From: Timaviella obliquedivisa GSE-PSE-MK23-08B
GTDB taxonomy: Bacteria > Cyanobacteriota > Cyanobacteriia > Elainellales > Elainellaceae
Reading direction: 5' to 3'
Length of the DNA: 64,000 nt
Assembly: GCA_019358855.1 (NCBI GenBank)
Contig: JAHHII010000018.1
Location: 1 to 64,000 of the forward strand
The notes below the pieces were generated by a model. The model ran no database searches and had not been told where the DNA came from. It saw nothing but the letters and a program-made list of their open reading frames with translations. The position numbers and the translations under genes were made by a program. Of this stretch, positions 54,038 through 63,315 are shown piece by piece. How positions within the stretch are numbered: position 1 is the stretch's first letter; the number at the start of each line of letters is the position of its first letter.

Positions 54038-54706
54038 CTACTGTCCCAGCATCCGATAGCCCATTCCCCGCACCGTTTCAATTAATCCATCGCCCAGCTT
54101 TTTCCGCAAATAGCCGACATAAACATCCACAATATTTGAGCCCGGATCGTAGTCATAGCCCCATACATGGTTAAGCAATTGTTCGCGGCTCATAATCTGG
54201 TCAGGATGGCGGATGAAAGTTTCTGCTAGGGTAAATTCGCGCATGGAAAGATCAACAGGACGATCGCCAACCAGAACCCGCCGCGATCGCAGATCAAGAG
54301 TAATATCGCGAAACTTTAGTAGCATTTCCGATTCACCCGTCGAGGAAAAGCTCCGCAGCCTTGCTCGTACTCGTGCCAGTAGCTCCTCAAATCGGAAAGG
54401 CTTAGTCACATAGTCATCTGCGCCGCTCTCTAAGCCAGCAATCTTGTTGGGCATATCAGTTCTAGCAGTCAAAATAATGATAGGAAGCTGGATACCCTGC
54501 CCGCGCAGTTCCTCCAATACCATAAATCCATCTTTGCCAGGTAGCCCCAAATCAAGCACAATCAAGTCGAACTCGCCGTTTAATGCCATCTGGCTGGCTT
54601 CTCGTCCATCTCTAATGACCTCTGTCGTAAAGCCGTTAGACTGAAACCCCTTCTCCAGAAAAGCACTGATTCGTGATTCATCTTCGATGATTAAAAGGCG
54701 CGGCAT
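54038..54706 (-). CDS. OmpR/PhoB-family response regulator
   Basis: This 222-residue regulator has a receiver at 1-118, with phospho-acceptor in LIVLDLGLPGKDG near 51 and switch residues in ILTARTD and VTKPFRFEELLARV. A winged-helix DNA-binding domain covers about 128-222, with LSMREFTLAETFIRHPDQI, REQLLNHVWGYDYDPGSNI and VDVYVGYLRKKLG. It follows the sensor kinase gene by 45 bases on the same strand, so the two form a cognate pair. Target genes unknown; the surrounding glycan genes are candidates. Confidence 0.93.
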   Translation of the reverse strand: MPRLLIIEDESRISAFLEKGFQSNGFTTEVIRDGREASQMALNGEFDLIVLDLGLPGKDGFMVLEELRGQGIQLPIIILTARTDMPNKIAGLESGADDYVTKPFRFEELLARVRARLRSFSSTGESEMLLKFRDITLDLRSRRVLVGDRPVDLSMREFTLAETFIRHPDQIMSREQLLNHVWGYDYDPGSNIVDVYVGYLRKKLGDGLIETVRGMGYRMLGQ

Positions 54707-54751
54707 AGCAGATCAAGGTTTGAGAGAATTTGCAAAGGCTGGGCAATATTC

Positions 54752-56275
54752 TTACTCTACTTCTATTGAAGTAGCAATGACGGGCGGCGTAATCAGAAGT
54801 TCCCTGCTTTTTCGGGGAGTAGACGGTTGCAGCGGAATAACCAAAGTAAACGTTGACCCTGCCCCTACATGGCTCACTAGTTCAATCCAGCCTTGATGTG
54901 CCATGACGATCGCCTTAACAATCGCCAGCCCCAGCCCCACGCCTTCCGATCGACGATAGCTGTTAGCTGCCCGTGCAAACCGATCAAAAATGCGTTTCTG
55001 GTCTTCCAGAGAGATGCCTTCGCCGCTGTCTCGCACCCAAAAGCGAACCGTCGCTTCATCGGAAACAGCGCCTATTTCAATCAAGTCATTGGGCTGCGTG
55101 TGCTGAGTGGCATTTTGCACCAAATTGAGGACAGCGCCTGTCAGCCGCTGCCGATCGCCAACCCACGTTTCGCTACAGCGATTCACGAGATGCCATTTGC
55201 GATCGGCTAGGCTAGTTGCTTTTGAGAACAAGTCATCTATAAAAACGGCTGTATCAATCAGGTCTGACTGTAGAAAATCTCCCCGTTCAGCCTTTGCCAA
55301 CAAAATTAAATCGTTAACAAAGCGATTCATCCGATCAAGTTCATCCATGACTAGATCGATCGTTTCCTGCTGTTCTGGAGGCACTTCTCCAATGAGTTCT
55401 AGGTGTCCTTGAATGATGGTAATGGGAGTTCTTAGCTCATGTCCAGCATCATTAATAAAATCGCGCTGAGTATCAAAAGCTTTTTGAATCCGCTCCATCA
55501 TTGCATTAAAAACTTCAGTCATTTCTGCCAATTCACCGTTGCCTTGCACGTTGGCAATGCGTTGGCTGAGATCAGATTCACTCACGATCGCCCGTGCAGT
55601 TTCTGCCAACTGACGCACGGGAGCCAGCAGCAGCCCTGTGGCTAACCAAGCCAGTAGGAACGACAGCAGCACGACACCAACCGCCACCCCTGCAAAAATG
55701 TAGACACCTACCAAGGCTTCAACGCGTTCTCCGGCAGATAGGTGAGCCACCGCAAAGACCCCTTTGAGGCGTCCATCTAACATTAAGGGCTGAACTAAAT
55801 AAATCACTTTGCCGATTTTAGGGTCTCCTGTTTCGCGTTCCCCAATCGTGGGCTCAACCAGATTACTCCAGCGGTTAACCAGGTCAGAGTTAGGGCGTAG
55901 CGGTTCAACCAAAACACTAGGGCTAGATCTATAAAACTGCCCATCAATGACAGCAATAAAAAAATTATCGTCTTCCGGTAATTCTGCCGATAAAAATCTA
56001 TCAATAAATTGCCTTAGCTCGATTGTGCTTTGCTCTGGCAGATCTTCCCAGGCTAGATAAGATTCGCGAAAGTCTGCCATTTCCTCAGCTAAATCACTAC
56101 GAACCCGACTATCAACGCTGGAGAAGAGGAGCCAACGAAAAATAGGCACTGCCGCAGCAGTAATCAGCAGCATGGAAAGCAAGTAGGTCAGCAGAATCTT
56201 GGTTCGCGTCTCCCTAAAAAAAGACTGCCACCGAAACCTCTTTAACGTTTTTGCTGCCTTTGCTATCACTGACAA
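54752..56275 (-). CDS. Membrane sensor histidine kinase
   Basis: This 507-residue kinase has a first membrane span at about 28-50 (ILLTYLLSMLLITAAAVPIF) and a periplasmic sensing part from about 52 to 180. A second span follows near 183-215 (VYIFAGVAVGVVLLSFLLAW), then a HAMP linker to about 265. The HisKA phospho-acceptor is DAGHELRTPITIIQGH, near residue 278. The ATPase domain has the N box LVQNATQHT, DSGEGIS, and GVGLGLAIVKAIVMAHQG. It is transcribed together with the 54038-54706 regulator. The sensor part shows no recognised ligand fold. Confidence 0.93.
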   Translation of the reverse strand: MSVIAKAAKTLKRFRWQSFFRETRTKILLTYLLSMLLITAAAVPIFRWLLFSSVDSRVRSDLAEEMADFRESYLAWEDLPEQSTIELRQFIDRFLSAELPEDDNFFIAVIDGQFYRSSPSVLVEPLRPNSDLVNRWSNLVEPTIGERETGDPKIGKVIYLVQPLMLDGRLKGVFAVAHLSAGERVEALVGVYIFAGVAVGVVLLSFLLAWLATGLLLAPVRQLAETARAIVSESDLSQRIANVQGNGELAEMTEVFNAMMERIQKAFDTQRDFINDAGHELRTPITIIQGHLELIGEVPPEQQETIDLVMDELDRMNRFVNDLILLAKAERGDFLQSDLIDTAVFIDDLFSKATSLADRKWHLVNRCSETWVGDRQRLTGAVLNLVQNATQHTQPNDLIEIGAVSDEATVRFWVRDSGEGISLEDQKRIFDRFARAANSYRRSEGVGLGLAIVKAIVMAHQGWIELVSHVGAGSTFTLVIPLQPSTPRKSRELLITPPVIATSIEVE

Positions 56276-56447
56276 TTAGTTGATTAAGGAAAACTATATC
56301 CACCGAATACTTACACAAATGTTAACCCTTTTGCAAGTTACACGGTGCTCAGCCAGATGTAGTAATCCTAATCATTAATGAAAGGCAATCGTTTACTGCT
56401 CTACCATAACTTTATCTCTCTGAAGAATAGAGGCTTTGAATTTTAAG

Positions 56448-57491
56448 TTAGCAGGCAAGCGCAGAGATTGCTTCTTGACTTGCAAGAGAATTGTAGTAAG
56501 CACGATACCACTTAACAAAACGAGGGATGCCCTCCTCGATCGCCACTTGCGGTGTAAAACCCACTACCTCCGTTAAATCCGCAACATCTGCATAAGTCTC
56601 CAGCACATCTCCCGGCTGGAGCGGCAGAAAATTCTTTTTGGCTTCAATGCCTAAGCTATTTTCTAGCACTTCAATGAACCGCAGTAGTTCGATCGGCTGA
56701 TGATTACCAATGTTGTAAATTCGATAGGGAGCATGGCTACTGCTAGGCTCTGGAGCATAAGGTGACCAGGTGGCGTTCGCTGCTGGAACCCGATCTAGAA
56801 CGCGAAGAACACCATTTGCAATGTCATCAATATAGGTAAAATCGCGTTGCATTTTACCGTGGTTATAAACATCGATCGTTTTGCCTTCTAGAATGGCTCT
56901 GGTAAATGTAAATAGTGCCATGTCGGGTCTGCCCCAGGGGCCATAAACTGTAAAAAATCTCAGTCCAGTTGTAGGAATTTTGTAGAGATGGCTGTAACTG
57001 TGTGCCATGAGTTCATTGGCTTTCTTCGTGGCTGCGTAGAGGCTGAGAGGATGATCAACAGAATGCTGAGTTGAGAACGGGATGACGCGATTAGCGCCAT
57101 AGACTGAGCTAGAAGAGGCATAGACCAAGTGCTGTACCTTGTGTTGCCGACAACCCTCCAAAATATGCAAAAATCCTACGACATTGCTGTCTACATAGAT
57201 ATGAGGATTTTTCAGAGAATGGCGAACGCCTGCCTGAGCCGCTAAATGAATAACGCGATCGGGCTGATGCTGCGCGAATAAATTTTCCATGCCCTGGCGA
57301 TCGGCAAGATCAAGCTGGTGAAACTGGAAGTTGGGGTGCTGTAACTGGCTCAGGCGGCTAAGTTTCAGCGCAACGCTATAGTAGTCATTTAGATTGTCTA
57401 ACCCGATCACCGTTTCGCCCTGCTGCAACAGCATTCGACTGATGTGAAATCCGATAAATCCAGCGGCTCCAGTCACTAAAATTTTAGACAT
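56448..57491 (-). CDS. NAD-dependent sugar epimerase, UDP-glucuronate 4-epimerase-like
   Basis: This 347-residue short-chain (extended SDR) enzyme has NAD-binding VTGAAGFIGFHISRML at 5-20, GLDNLNDYYSVALKLSRL typical of GlcA 4-epimerases (CapI/GAE), the catalytic SSSVYGANRVIPF and YAATKKANELMAHSYSHLY (YxxxK). RFFTVYGPWGRPDMALFTFT and QRDFTYIDDIANGVLRVLD follow. The NDYY... and RPDMA patterns separate this group from GalE. It should convert UDP-glucuronate, made by Ugd at 43521, to UDP-galacturonate. It is third in a minus-strand set after the exporter and phosphatase genes. Confidence 0.9.
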   Translation of the reverse strand: MSKILVTGAAGFIGFHISRMLLQQGETVIGLDNLNDYYSVALKLSRLSQLQHPNFQFHQLDLADRQGMENLFAQHQPDRVIHLAAQAGVRHSLKNPHIYVDSNVVGFLHILEGCRQHKVQHLVYASSSSVYGANRVIPFSTQHSVDHPLSLYAATKKANELMAHSYSHLYKIPTTGLRFFTVYGPWGRPDMALFTFTRAILEGKTIDVYNHGKMQRDFTYIDDIANGVLRVLDRVPAANATWSPYAPEPSSSHAPYRIYNIGNHQPIELLRFIEVLENSLGIEAKKNFLPLQPGDVLETYADVADLTEVVGFTPQVAIEEGIPRFVKWYRAYYNSLASQEAISALAC

Positions 57492-57540
57492 CGCTTAACT
57501 CCTTAAGAATTGGTTAGATGCTTTCCCTGAAGCCCTTGTC

Positions 57541-58731
57541 CTATGCAAAGTTGAATGCTTGCAGCACAGGCGAATTGGCAACAGGATAGTGCAGCACGCT
57601 CAGGGCACCTGGCTGAGGTTGCAAACGCCAATGTTGATCGCGGCTGAGCCCGATCGCGGCTCCCACAACCTGCTGAATATCGTCCTGCGCGGCAACCACC
57701 AATCCCGTCATGAGTTGGGATGAGGCACTAGATGTAGTCTCTAGGGTGCGCTGCCAATTTAACAGAAACCGATGCTGCTGGCTCTGAAGCTGAACGGTCG
57801 TAGGGTGATAATGCAACAGGCGATCGATAAGGGTCGCCTCAGAATCTGCGGCAAGGCTAAAGTCGATCGAAATTGTTTGAAGCAGTTGAGCCAGATGATC
57901 GATCGATCGCGAGTTAGTTTCGGAGGGCAGCAGTAAGAGCCGTAGACCTTGTTTGCCTTCCTTTAGCTTAGGGAGAGATTCCTTTAACGGAGTCGTTAAG
58001 TTGAGGGTTTTTAACTGGGCTGCATTCAGGCAAGCATCAGGAAAGTGCAAAAAGCTAATGCCACAGTTAGACTGCTGAAGGCGATGAAACTGAGACGGAG
58101 GTAAACCCAAGGCTGTACTAATCAATGCCCGATTCGTGCCGCCATGACTGACTACAGCGATCGTTTGCCCTGGATGACGACACAACACCTCTTGCCAAAA
58201 CTGCTGCGATCGCTCGTAAAGATCGAGCACTGGGAAACTGCGCGTTTGAATAGCAACGGTTGCTCCTCTAGCGGGATTTAAGCTAGGGGCATCTAAACTG
58301 GCTACCGCGTTGGGTATCAACTCAAACTCATGCGGACGATGTTTCCAGCACTGATAATCTGCGGCATAGGTTTCCTGCACAAATTGAAAAGACTGCCCTT
58401 CCCAACTCTGCAAATCAATCTCGCGCAAACCTGGCTGTACCCACAGAGGAGGGGTAGAAGATAGGTTTCCTAAGATTGCGTCAACGGTTTGCCGAACTCG
58501 CTTCAGCGGACTGGTATAAATTGCTGCAATGGGTTCATTCTTGAGGAACTGTCCGACTTGTTTTGCTGTTTGCCAACCCTGTTCAGTTAATACTGAAAGA
58601 TCTGAACTTCCCTGGTAAAGCTTTTTCTCGTTGAACGTACTGCGCCCATGACGAATTAAGATTACGCGCGTTGTTCTGTTTGTTTCTCTGACATCAACAT
58701 TCGTCTGTTCTAGCTTAAATAGCGATCGCAT
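57541..58731 (-). CDS. Histidine phosphatase (phosphoglycerate mutase-like) family protein
   Basis: This protein is about 396 residues long. The N-terminal half is a histidine phosphatase domain: VILIRHGRSTFNEKKLYQG (RHG at 27-29 counting from ATG 58731), YTSPLKRVRQT, LREIDLQSWEGQSF and AVVSHGGTNRALIS with the second catalytic histidine. The C-terminal 170 or so residues have no recognised motif. The start is placed at MRSLFKLEQ, ATG 58731. It overlaps the ABC gene's stop by 17 bases and lies inside a HIP1 octamer; a longer frame to 58797 is possible. The true substrate (phospho-sugar, phosphoglycerate, other) is not known. Confidence 0.85.
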   Translation of the reverse strand: MRSLFKLEQTNVDVRETNRTTRVILIRHGRSTFNEKKLYQGSSDLSVLTEQGWQTAKQVGQFLKNEPIAAIYTSPLKRVRQTVDAILGNLSSTPPLWVQPGLREIDLQSWEGQSFQFVQETYAADYQCWKHRPHEFELIPNAVASLDAPSLNPARGATVAIQTRSFPVLDLYERSQQFWQEVLCRHPGQTIAVVSHGGTNRALISTALGLPPSQFHRLQQSNCGISFLHFPDACLNAAQLKTLNLTTPLKESLPKLKEGKQGLRLLLLPSETNSRSIDHLAQLLQTISIDFSLAADSEATLIDRLLHYHPTTVQLQSQQHRFLLNWQRTLETTSSASSQLMTGLVVAAQDDIQQVVGAAIGLSRDQHWRLQPQPGALSVLHYPVANSPVLQAFNFA

Positions 58732-60574
58732 TACTACCTCCGTTATTTTTGTTGCGGATAGGATGAACCTTCGCCTGAAGCTGGTAGAGTTGGGCATACT
58801 GTCCTTTCAAAGCCATGAGTTCCTGGTGAGTTCCTTGTTCCAGGACTTTGCCTTCTTCAATGTAGAGAATGCGATCGGCTCGTTCGGTTGCTTGTAGATT
58901 GTGCGATACCACAAAAGTTGTTTTGCCCTTTGTCAACTGGCTCAATGCCTCGTTGACAATATGCTCACTGTGATTATCTAATCCTGTCGTAGGCTCATCT
59001 AAAATTACAATTGGAGCATGACGCACGGCGGCACGGGCGATCGCAATTCGCTGCCGTTGTCCACCTGAAAGAGTTGCCCCGCGCTCACCCAAAATTGTGT
59101 CGTATCCCTGCGGCAGCTTCAGAATAAATTCGTGGGCTTTTGCCACGCGAGCCGCGGTTTCAATTTCAGCAGGGGTTGCTTTAAGATTACCGTAGGCAAT
59201 GTTTTCTCGAACAGTAGAGGCAAACAAAATGCTATCTTGCAATACCACGCTAATCTGACGACGGACTGAATCTACCTTATACTCGCGCAAGTCATGCCCA
59301 TCTATCAAAATTCTTCCTTCGACAGGATCGTAAAAGCGCAGCAGCAAACTAACCAATGTGGATTTACCACTGCCTGAAGGTCCAACCAAAACAATATGCT
59401 CACCCGGTTGCACCATAAAGCTGACACTTTTTAGCGTACCGATACTACCGCTCTCATAAGCAAAGTTCACCTGGTCAAACTGCACCGCTCCCAAAAACGG
59501 TGGGGCATCCATTGCGCCTCGCGTATCCTGTATATCTGGAATGGTATCTAAAACATCAATCACTCGTTCACCCGATGCAGTTGCTTTAGCGATCTGCCCC
59601 GTGTATTTAGCGAGTTGACGAATGGGTTTAAATGCTGTTTTCAAATAGGTGATAAAAATTAGCAAATCTCCTGCTGTTAAAGCTCCTTGGAGTACGAGTT
59701 GAACTCCTTTCCACAGCACCAACGCTACAGCAACCGTGACTAATACTTCCATGGTTCGCTCTAGCCCAGCACTTAATTTCTGGGCTTCGGCATCTTCTTG
59801 TAGTCCTTCACGGTTGTGAGTAAAAAAGGTGCTTTCCAGCATGGTCTGCAAAGATAAGGCTTGCACTACTTTAATAGCACTCATTGCCTCAGCCGCAGTG
59901 GCAGCCATCGCGCCTTCTCGCTTGCGCTGTCTCCGCACCACTTCTCGGATTTGACGGCTCGTGCGGGTTGTGGAAAACACAAACAAAGGAAAAATAGCGA
60001 TCGCAATGATCGCCATTTCCCAGTGCAACCAAAACATGACTCCAACCATACCCACTAGCGTTAACGAGCTTGCCAGCAAGGGCAACAGTGCCATGACTGT
60101 CACCTCTCGTAGCCGAGTAATATCTTGGGTAACACGAGCGATTAAATCACCTGTTCTTGCCTGATTATGGAAAGAGAGCGACAGGCGTTGCAAATGGCTG
60201 TAAAGATCACCCCGTACCTCAGTCATCACGTGGGAGGCAGCGATCGCCATTCCTGCGGTACTGGAATAAGCCGCAGCACCGCGCAGCACCGCTAATCCAA
60301 TTGAGCCAATTGTTAGCAAAGTTAGCAATACTAGACTCGAAGCTTGCCCAATGACGGGCAGGGTTGGCATAGGGCGATCGACACCAGGCAACAGAATATA
60401 GTCAAAAATTATCTTAAGGGGCCAAGGCTCCAACAGCCGCAGCAAGGTTTCAGCCAAAAGTGCCAAAAATGCAAAGATCAACAGCGGTTGCTGCTTGCGA
60501 ATTTGTGGCGTAAAACGCTGAAGAATTCGACCCATGCTGGGCAATGTCTCTTTTAAGCTGACCGTATGTTTCAT
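58715..60574 (-). CDS. ABC exporter half-transporter (membrane domain fused to ATPase)
   Basis: This 619-residue MsbA/LapB-type protein is a homodimer-forming exporter. Six membrane helices lie in about 30-325, with LSFHNQARTGDLIARVTQD in the first intracellular loop. The ATPase follows: Walker A GPSGSGKST near 398-406, Q-loop ISVVLQDS, signature LSGGQRQR near 505, Walker B APIVILDEPTTGLD and H-loop VVSHNL. There is no N-terminal peptidase domain. Its closeness to a nucleotide-sugar epimerase and glycan genes suggests export of a lipid-linked glycan or glycolipid, as for MsbA-like transporters. Peptide or drug export remains possible. Confidence 0.9.
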   Translation of the reverse strand: MKHTVSLKETLPSMGRILQRFTPQIRKQQPLLIFAFLALLAETLLRLLEPWPLKIIFDYILLPGVDRPMPTLPVIGQASSLVLLTLLTIGSIGLAVLRGAAAYSSTAGMAIAASHVMTEVRGDLYSHLQRLSLSFHNQARTGDLIARVTQDITRLREVTVMALLPLLASSLTLVGMVGVMFWLHWEMAIIAIAIFPLFVFSTTRTSRQIREVVRRQRKREGAMAATAAEAMSAIKVVQALSLQTMLESTFFTHNREGLQEDAEAQKLSAGLERTMEVLVTVAVALVLWKGVQLVLQGALTAGDLLIFITYLKTAFKPIRQLAKYTGQIAKATASGERVIDVLDTIPDIQDTRGAMDAPPFLGAVQFDQVNFAYESGSIGTLKSVSFMVQPGEHIVLVGPSGSGKSTLVSLLLRFYDPVEGRILIDGHDLREYKVDSVRRQISVVLQDSILFASTVRENIAYGNLKATPAEIETAARVAKAHEFILKLPQGYDTILGERGATLSGGQRQRIAIARAAVRHAPIVILDEPTTGLDNHSEHIVNEALSQLTKGKTTFVVSHNLQATERADRILYIEEGKVLEQGTHQELMALKGQYAQLYQLQAKVHPIRNKNNGGSNAIAI

Positions 60575-60745
60575 TGCGCTTTATGAGAACTGCTTCTGCT
60601 ATCGATTCGAATTCTTTCATTCTTGAATGAAGTGATAATGAAACGTTTATGAGAAAGCCTTCATGAAAGCAGAAGAGAAAGCGAGGTCGAGCCAAGATGC
60701 AAGTCCTACAAACTAGAAGATGAACTAGGAGCAGGGATAAAAGAA
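60575..60745. other. Upstream region of the ABC exporter gene
   Basis: A short AT-rich segment probably contains the exporter promoter. CATTCTTGAATG near 60617 is a small palindrome. Nothing else is recognisable. Confidence 0.35.
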
Positions 60746-61129
60746 TTAAACTTTAAGTCGTTTCATCTGTTCTTTGAGCCAGTTCGCAAACATCTCATCC
60801 AGTAAGCGCTGTCGCATCGGTTCATCCAACTGTGCAGGTAAAAACTCCTCTAGTCGCACAATTACCCACAAATCTTCAATGCGGGTTGGCGGCATAAGCT
60901 GTCTGGGGTAGCTAGCGCGGAGGGTTTGAGCGAGTCTGGAATGAGGAGTACTTAGGAGCGCAGGACCACAATTCTACCTGTCCGCGATTCAGCCCCCTGA
61001 GAGTACTGCTAGGCAGGTTCAGCAAGGGGTTGTTCATTGGCTTGTACCCGAAAGTAAAGCTCCCTCGCAACATTGACATCCCGAACTCGAATTAGGGAGT
61101 AGATAACCTGATCCAACTGAGACTTGCGC
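60746..61129 (-). pseudogene. Peptidyl-prolyl isomerase (parvulin-like) remnant
   Basis: On the minus strand the frame reads LDQVIYSLIRVRDVNVAREL, YFRVQANEQPLAEPA, then a TAG. It continues as QYSQGAESRTG and, after a frame change, GPALLSTPHSRLAQTLRASY, PPTRIEDLWVIVRLEEFLPA and DEPMRQRLLDEMFANWL, ending at TAA 60746-60748. This is the parvulin domain and C-terminal helix of the cyanobacterial PpiC-like proteins often found with HlyD/ABC secretion genes. The N-terminal part, the nonsense codon and the frameshift mark it as dead. It and the NHLM exporter remnant at 799-1300 may be leftovers of peptide-secretion systems. Confidence 0.75.
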
Positions 61130-61277
61130 TATAAAAAATAGGATTCTAGATTGTTGCCCCAAGTTGCTTGCTTAAATTTTTCAATTCTCAATTGCCGAGT
61201 GATTTAATCGCTTTTGAACTCCTGGCGATCGATGCTCTCGGTCTTCGCGTGTTCGACTTCGGTCTTAATCGAGAAAC

Positions 61278-61634
61278 TTACAGCTGTGCGACCTGCTCCT
61301 GCAAGCTGTGCCCCAGATCTTTAATTTGCGCTAAATGTTCGTCAAACTTAATCGTGCGATCGTCTTTGGTTTGGATTGTGTAGACATAGCTCGTTATCTT
61401 TGCCAGACGTGTTACAGCGATGAGCAAGGTTTGAATGTCGGAATATGGCAAGATGACAGGCTGAGATTTGCGCTGATCTACTAAGTCGTGCTGGTAAAGG
61501 AATACAACATTTTGGGGCGATCGCCATCGCTGCCACGAGCGACGAGCAAAGTAGATTGCCAGAAATGTTGCAGGAATACCCACTAAAAATAAACAACTGA
61601 TCAACGAGGGCAGAATCATCAAACTCCACATCAC
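61278..61634 (-). CDS. Small membrane-anchored protein of unknown function
   Basis: This 118-residue protein has a strong N-terminal hydrophobic span, LMILPSLISCLFLVGIPATFLAIYF (about 5-29), followed by basic RRSWQRWR, indicating a membrane anchor with the rest in the cytoplasm. The remaining 80 residues alternate strands (VVFLYQHDLVDQRKSQ, VILPYSDIQTLLIAV, YVYTIQTKDDRTIKF) and end in a helix (LGHSLQEQVAQL). This layout recalls PH-like DUF6585-type cyanobacterial proteins, though shorter. I do not recognise it with confidence. It stands alone between the isomerase remnant and the RTX gene. Confidence 0.6.
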   Translation of the reverse strand: MMWSLMILPSLISCLFLVGIPATFLAIYFARRSWQRWRSPQNVVFLYQHDLVDQRKSQPVILPYSDIQTLLIAVTRLAKITSYVYTIQTKDDRTIKFDEHLAQIKDLGHSLQEQVAQL

Positions 61635-61820
61635 AAACAGCCGTTTGGCTTTTCTTTTTGTTTATGCCAGTTAAATTCTCCTAAAATATGACCAAAGGCT
61701 TGAGGTGCAGGGGATACAGAATAGTTCATGAATAGACTCCAAATAATTTTCTAGAATGTTGGAATGGTCAGGTAAATGTAGAGATCGGTAGACGCGAGGG
61801 AAGCAGATGGAGCAATCTTT

Positions 61821-63176
61821 TTATGCCACGATCGTCGGTACTTCCATTCCCTTGAATTGAATGAATTCTACGGTGACAAAATCGGCGGCGGTGATCTGGT
61901 TGGCTTTCATATTCGAGAGCATTGCAAGTCGCTGATCGCCCACGCCAATCACGGTATTTTTGCCTTGCTGCACAATATCGAGAATTCCAGGGTTCAACTC
62001 GATCGACAGACCCAACTTGTCTTTGCCCTTTTGGAAGTCTTTGATCACATCCACACCGCTGTTGAGCGCCAGCACAAAGGTATCTTTGCCGGAACCGCCT
62101 GTAAGCGTGTCGCGTCCTGCTCCACCGAAGAGGATGTCGTTGCCTGTACCGCCGTTGAGCTTGTCGTTGCCTGTGCCACCACAGAGAACATCGTTGCCGC
62201 CCATACCAGAGAGGGTGTCGTTACCGCCTTCGCCGCAGAGAATGCCACCTAGATTTTGTCCGGTGAGATCTTGGCTGGCGTTGGTGCCCAGAATGAGGGG
62301 GGTGTTGTTGGTGAAGCTAGAGGTGGGTGAGGTAAAGGTGTCGTAGTTGATACGGAAGGAGATTCTTGCTCCCTTGTTAGGACTACTAAAAATTGGTGAT
62401 GGAAAAAGCAACGCACCGTCACCCTCAAAAGTAACGATTTGTCCTTTTGAAAAAGAAGAAAAACTACTACCTGCGGTACCCTTGCTTTGAACTTCACCTC
62501 TGATCGGATCAAAGTTGAAAGAAATAGTTTCTCCTGGAGTAGAGGGATTGATGTCAGCAATATCATCAGTATCAGGATCTTCGTCTTTTGCTCCAATGCT
62601 GGCAGTAAGGAGCAGTTTATTAATATCAACCTCTTGAGTAACCGTAAAGTTAGGACTGATATCGTTGTCGTTGCCAAAGACCCGGCTGTTCTTCTTTTTT
62701 CCTTCGATGTTAGTTTCAATGTAAAAATCGGCGCGATCGAAGTTTGTGAACGGAACCTTTGTGTCATAGCGTTCGAGTGCTGTCAGGCGATCGATCGTCA
62801 CACCCAGTTGGGCACGAGAGATCGCACTGCCATTTGCACTCAGCGTATAACTTCCACTGCCAGTTGACTTACTCACTAGCAAGGCATACTCACCCGTCGG
62901 CAAATTGTCAAACGTGATCCCTTCTGTGGCGGTTCCCGGATTGAGAGAAGTCTTGATTGTCTGCCCGCTACTGTTCAACAGAACCAAATTAGCATCAAGA
63001 CCTTGCGGAATTAGAGCAATGCCACCTTTTGTGGGGCGATCGACCTGAAATTTGAAGAAATCCGCCGCATCACTGCCGAATAAATCACCCCGGACAAATG
63101 GGCTATTGCGAATGTTGCCTAGATTAGTTGCGGTAGCGAGCGTGTTGTTATTAGCTGTTTCAATTACCTGTGCCAT
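61821..63176 (-). CDS. PPC-domain and RTX-repeat (calcium-binding) secreted protein
   Basis: This protein has 451 residues from ATG 63176, chosen because AAAGGAG stands nine bases upstream; the longer frame to 63275 has no such site. Residues 5-115 form a bacterial pre-peptidase C-terminal-like (PPC) beta domain, with DAADFFKFQVDRP and LPTGEYALLVSKSTGSGSYTL. The middle is beta-rich and unassigned. About 300-375 holds RTX nonapeptides: GGEGNDTLSGMGGNDVLCGG, GTGNDKLNGGTGNDILFGG and AGRDTLTGGSGKDTF. These bind calcium and usually go with type I secretion via a C-terminal signal. No signal peptide is present, in agreement. No exporter genes adjoin it. Confidence 0.88.
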   Translation of the reverse strand: MAQVIETANNNTLATATNLGNIRNSPFVRGDLFGSDAADFFKFQVDRPTKGGIALIPQGLDANLVLLNSSGQTIKTSLNPGTATEGITFDNLPTGEYALLVSKSTGSGSYTLSANGSAISRAQLGVTIDRLTALERYDTKVPFTNFDRADFYIETNIEGKKKNSRVFGNDNDISPNFTVTQEVDINKLLLTASIGAKDEDPDTDDIADINPSTPGETISFNFDPIRGEVQSKGTAGSSFSSFSKGQIVTFEGDGALLFPSPIFSSPNKGARISFRINYDTFTSPTSSFTNNTPLILGTNASQDLTGQNLGGILCGEGGNDTLSGMGGNDVLCGGTGNDKLNGGTGNDILFGGAGRDTLTGGSGKDTFVLALNSGVDVIKDFQKGKDKLGLSIELNPGILDIVQQGKNTVIGVGDQRLAMLSNMKANQITAADFVTVEFIQFKGMEVPTIVA

Positions 63177-63315
63177 TGTTAGATCTCCTTTGTGATTGTG
63201 TAAAAGAAAGATGGATAGTGTTTCACTTGAGCGAAATTTGGTCGCAAGAACCCTAGACAATGAATGTGAATTCATTACTGAGGTTAGAAAAATGTTTGAG
63301 TGCTGAGATGCAGTC

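Noticed and set aside
56448-57491. Reading the epimerase as GalE to complete the Leloir pathway
   Set aside because: The NDYYSVALK and RPDMALF patterns fit UDP-glucuronate 4-epimerases better; no galE is evident in the window.
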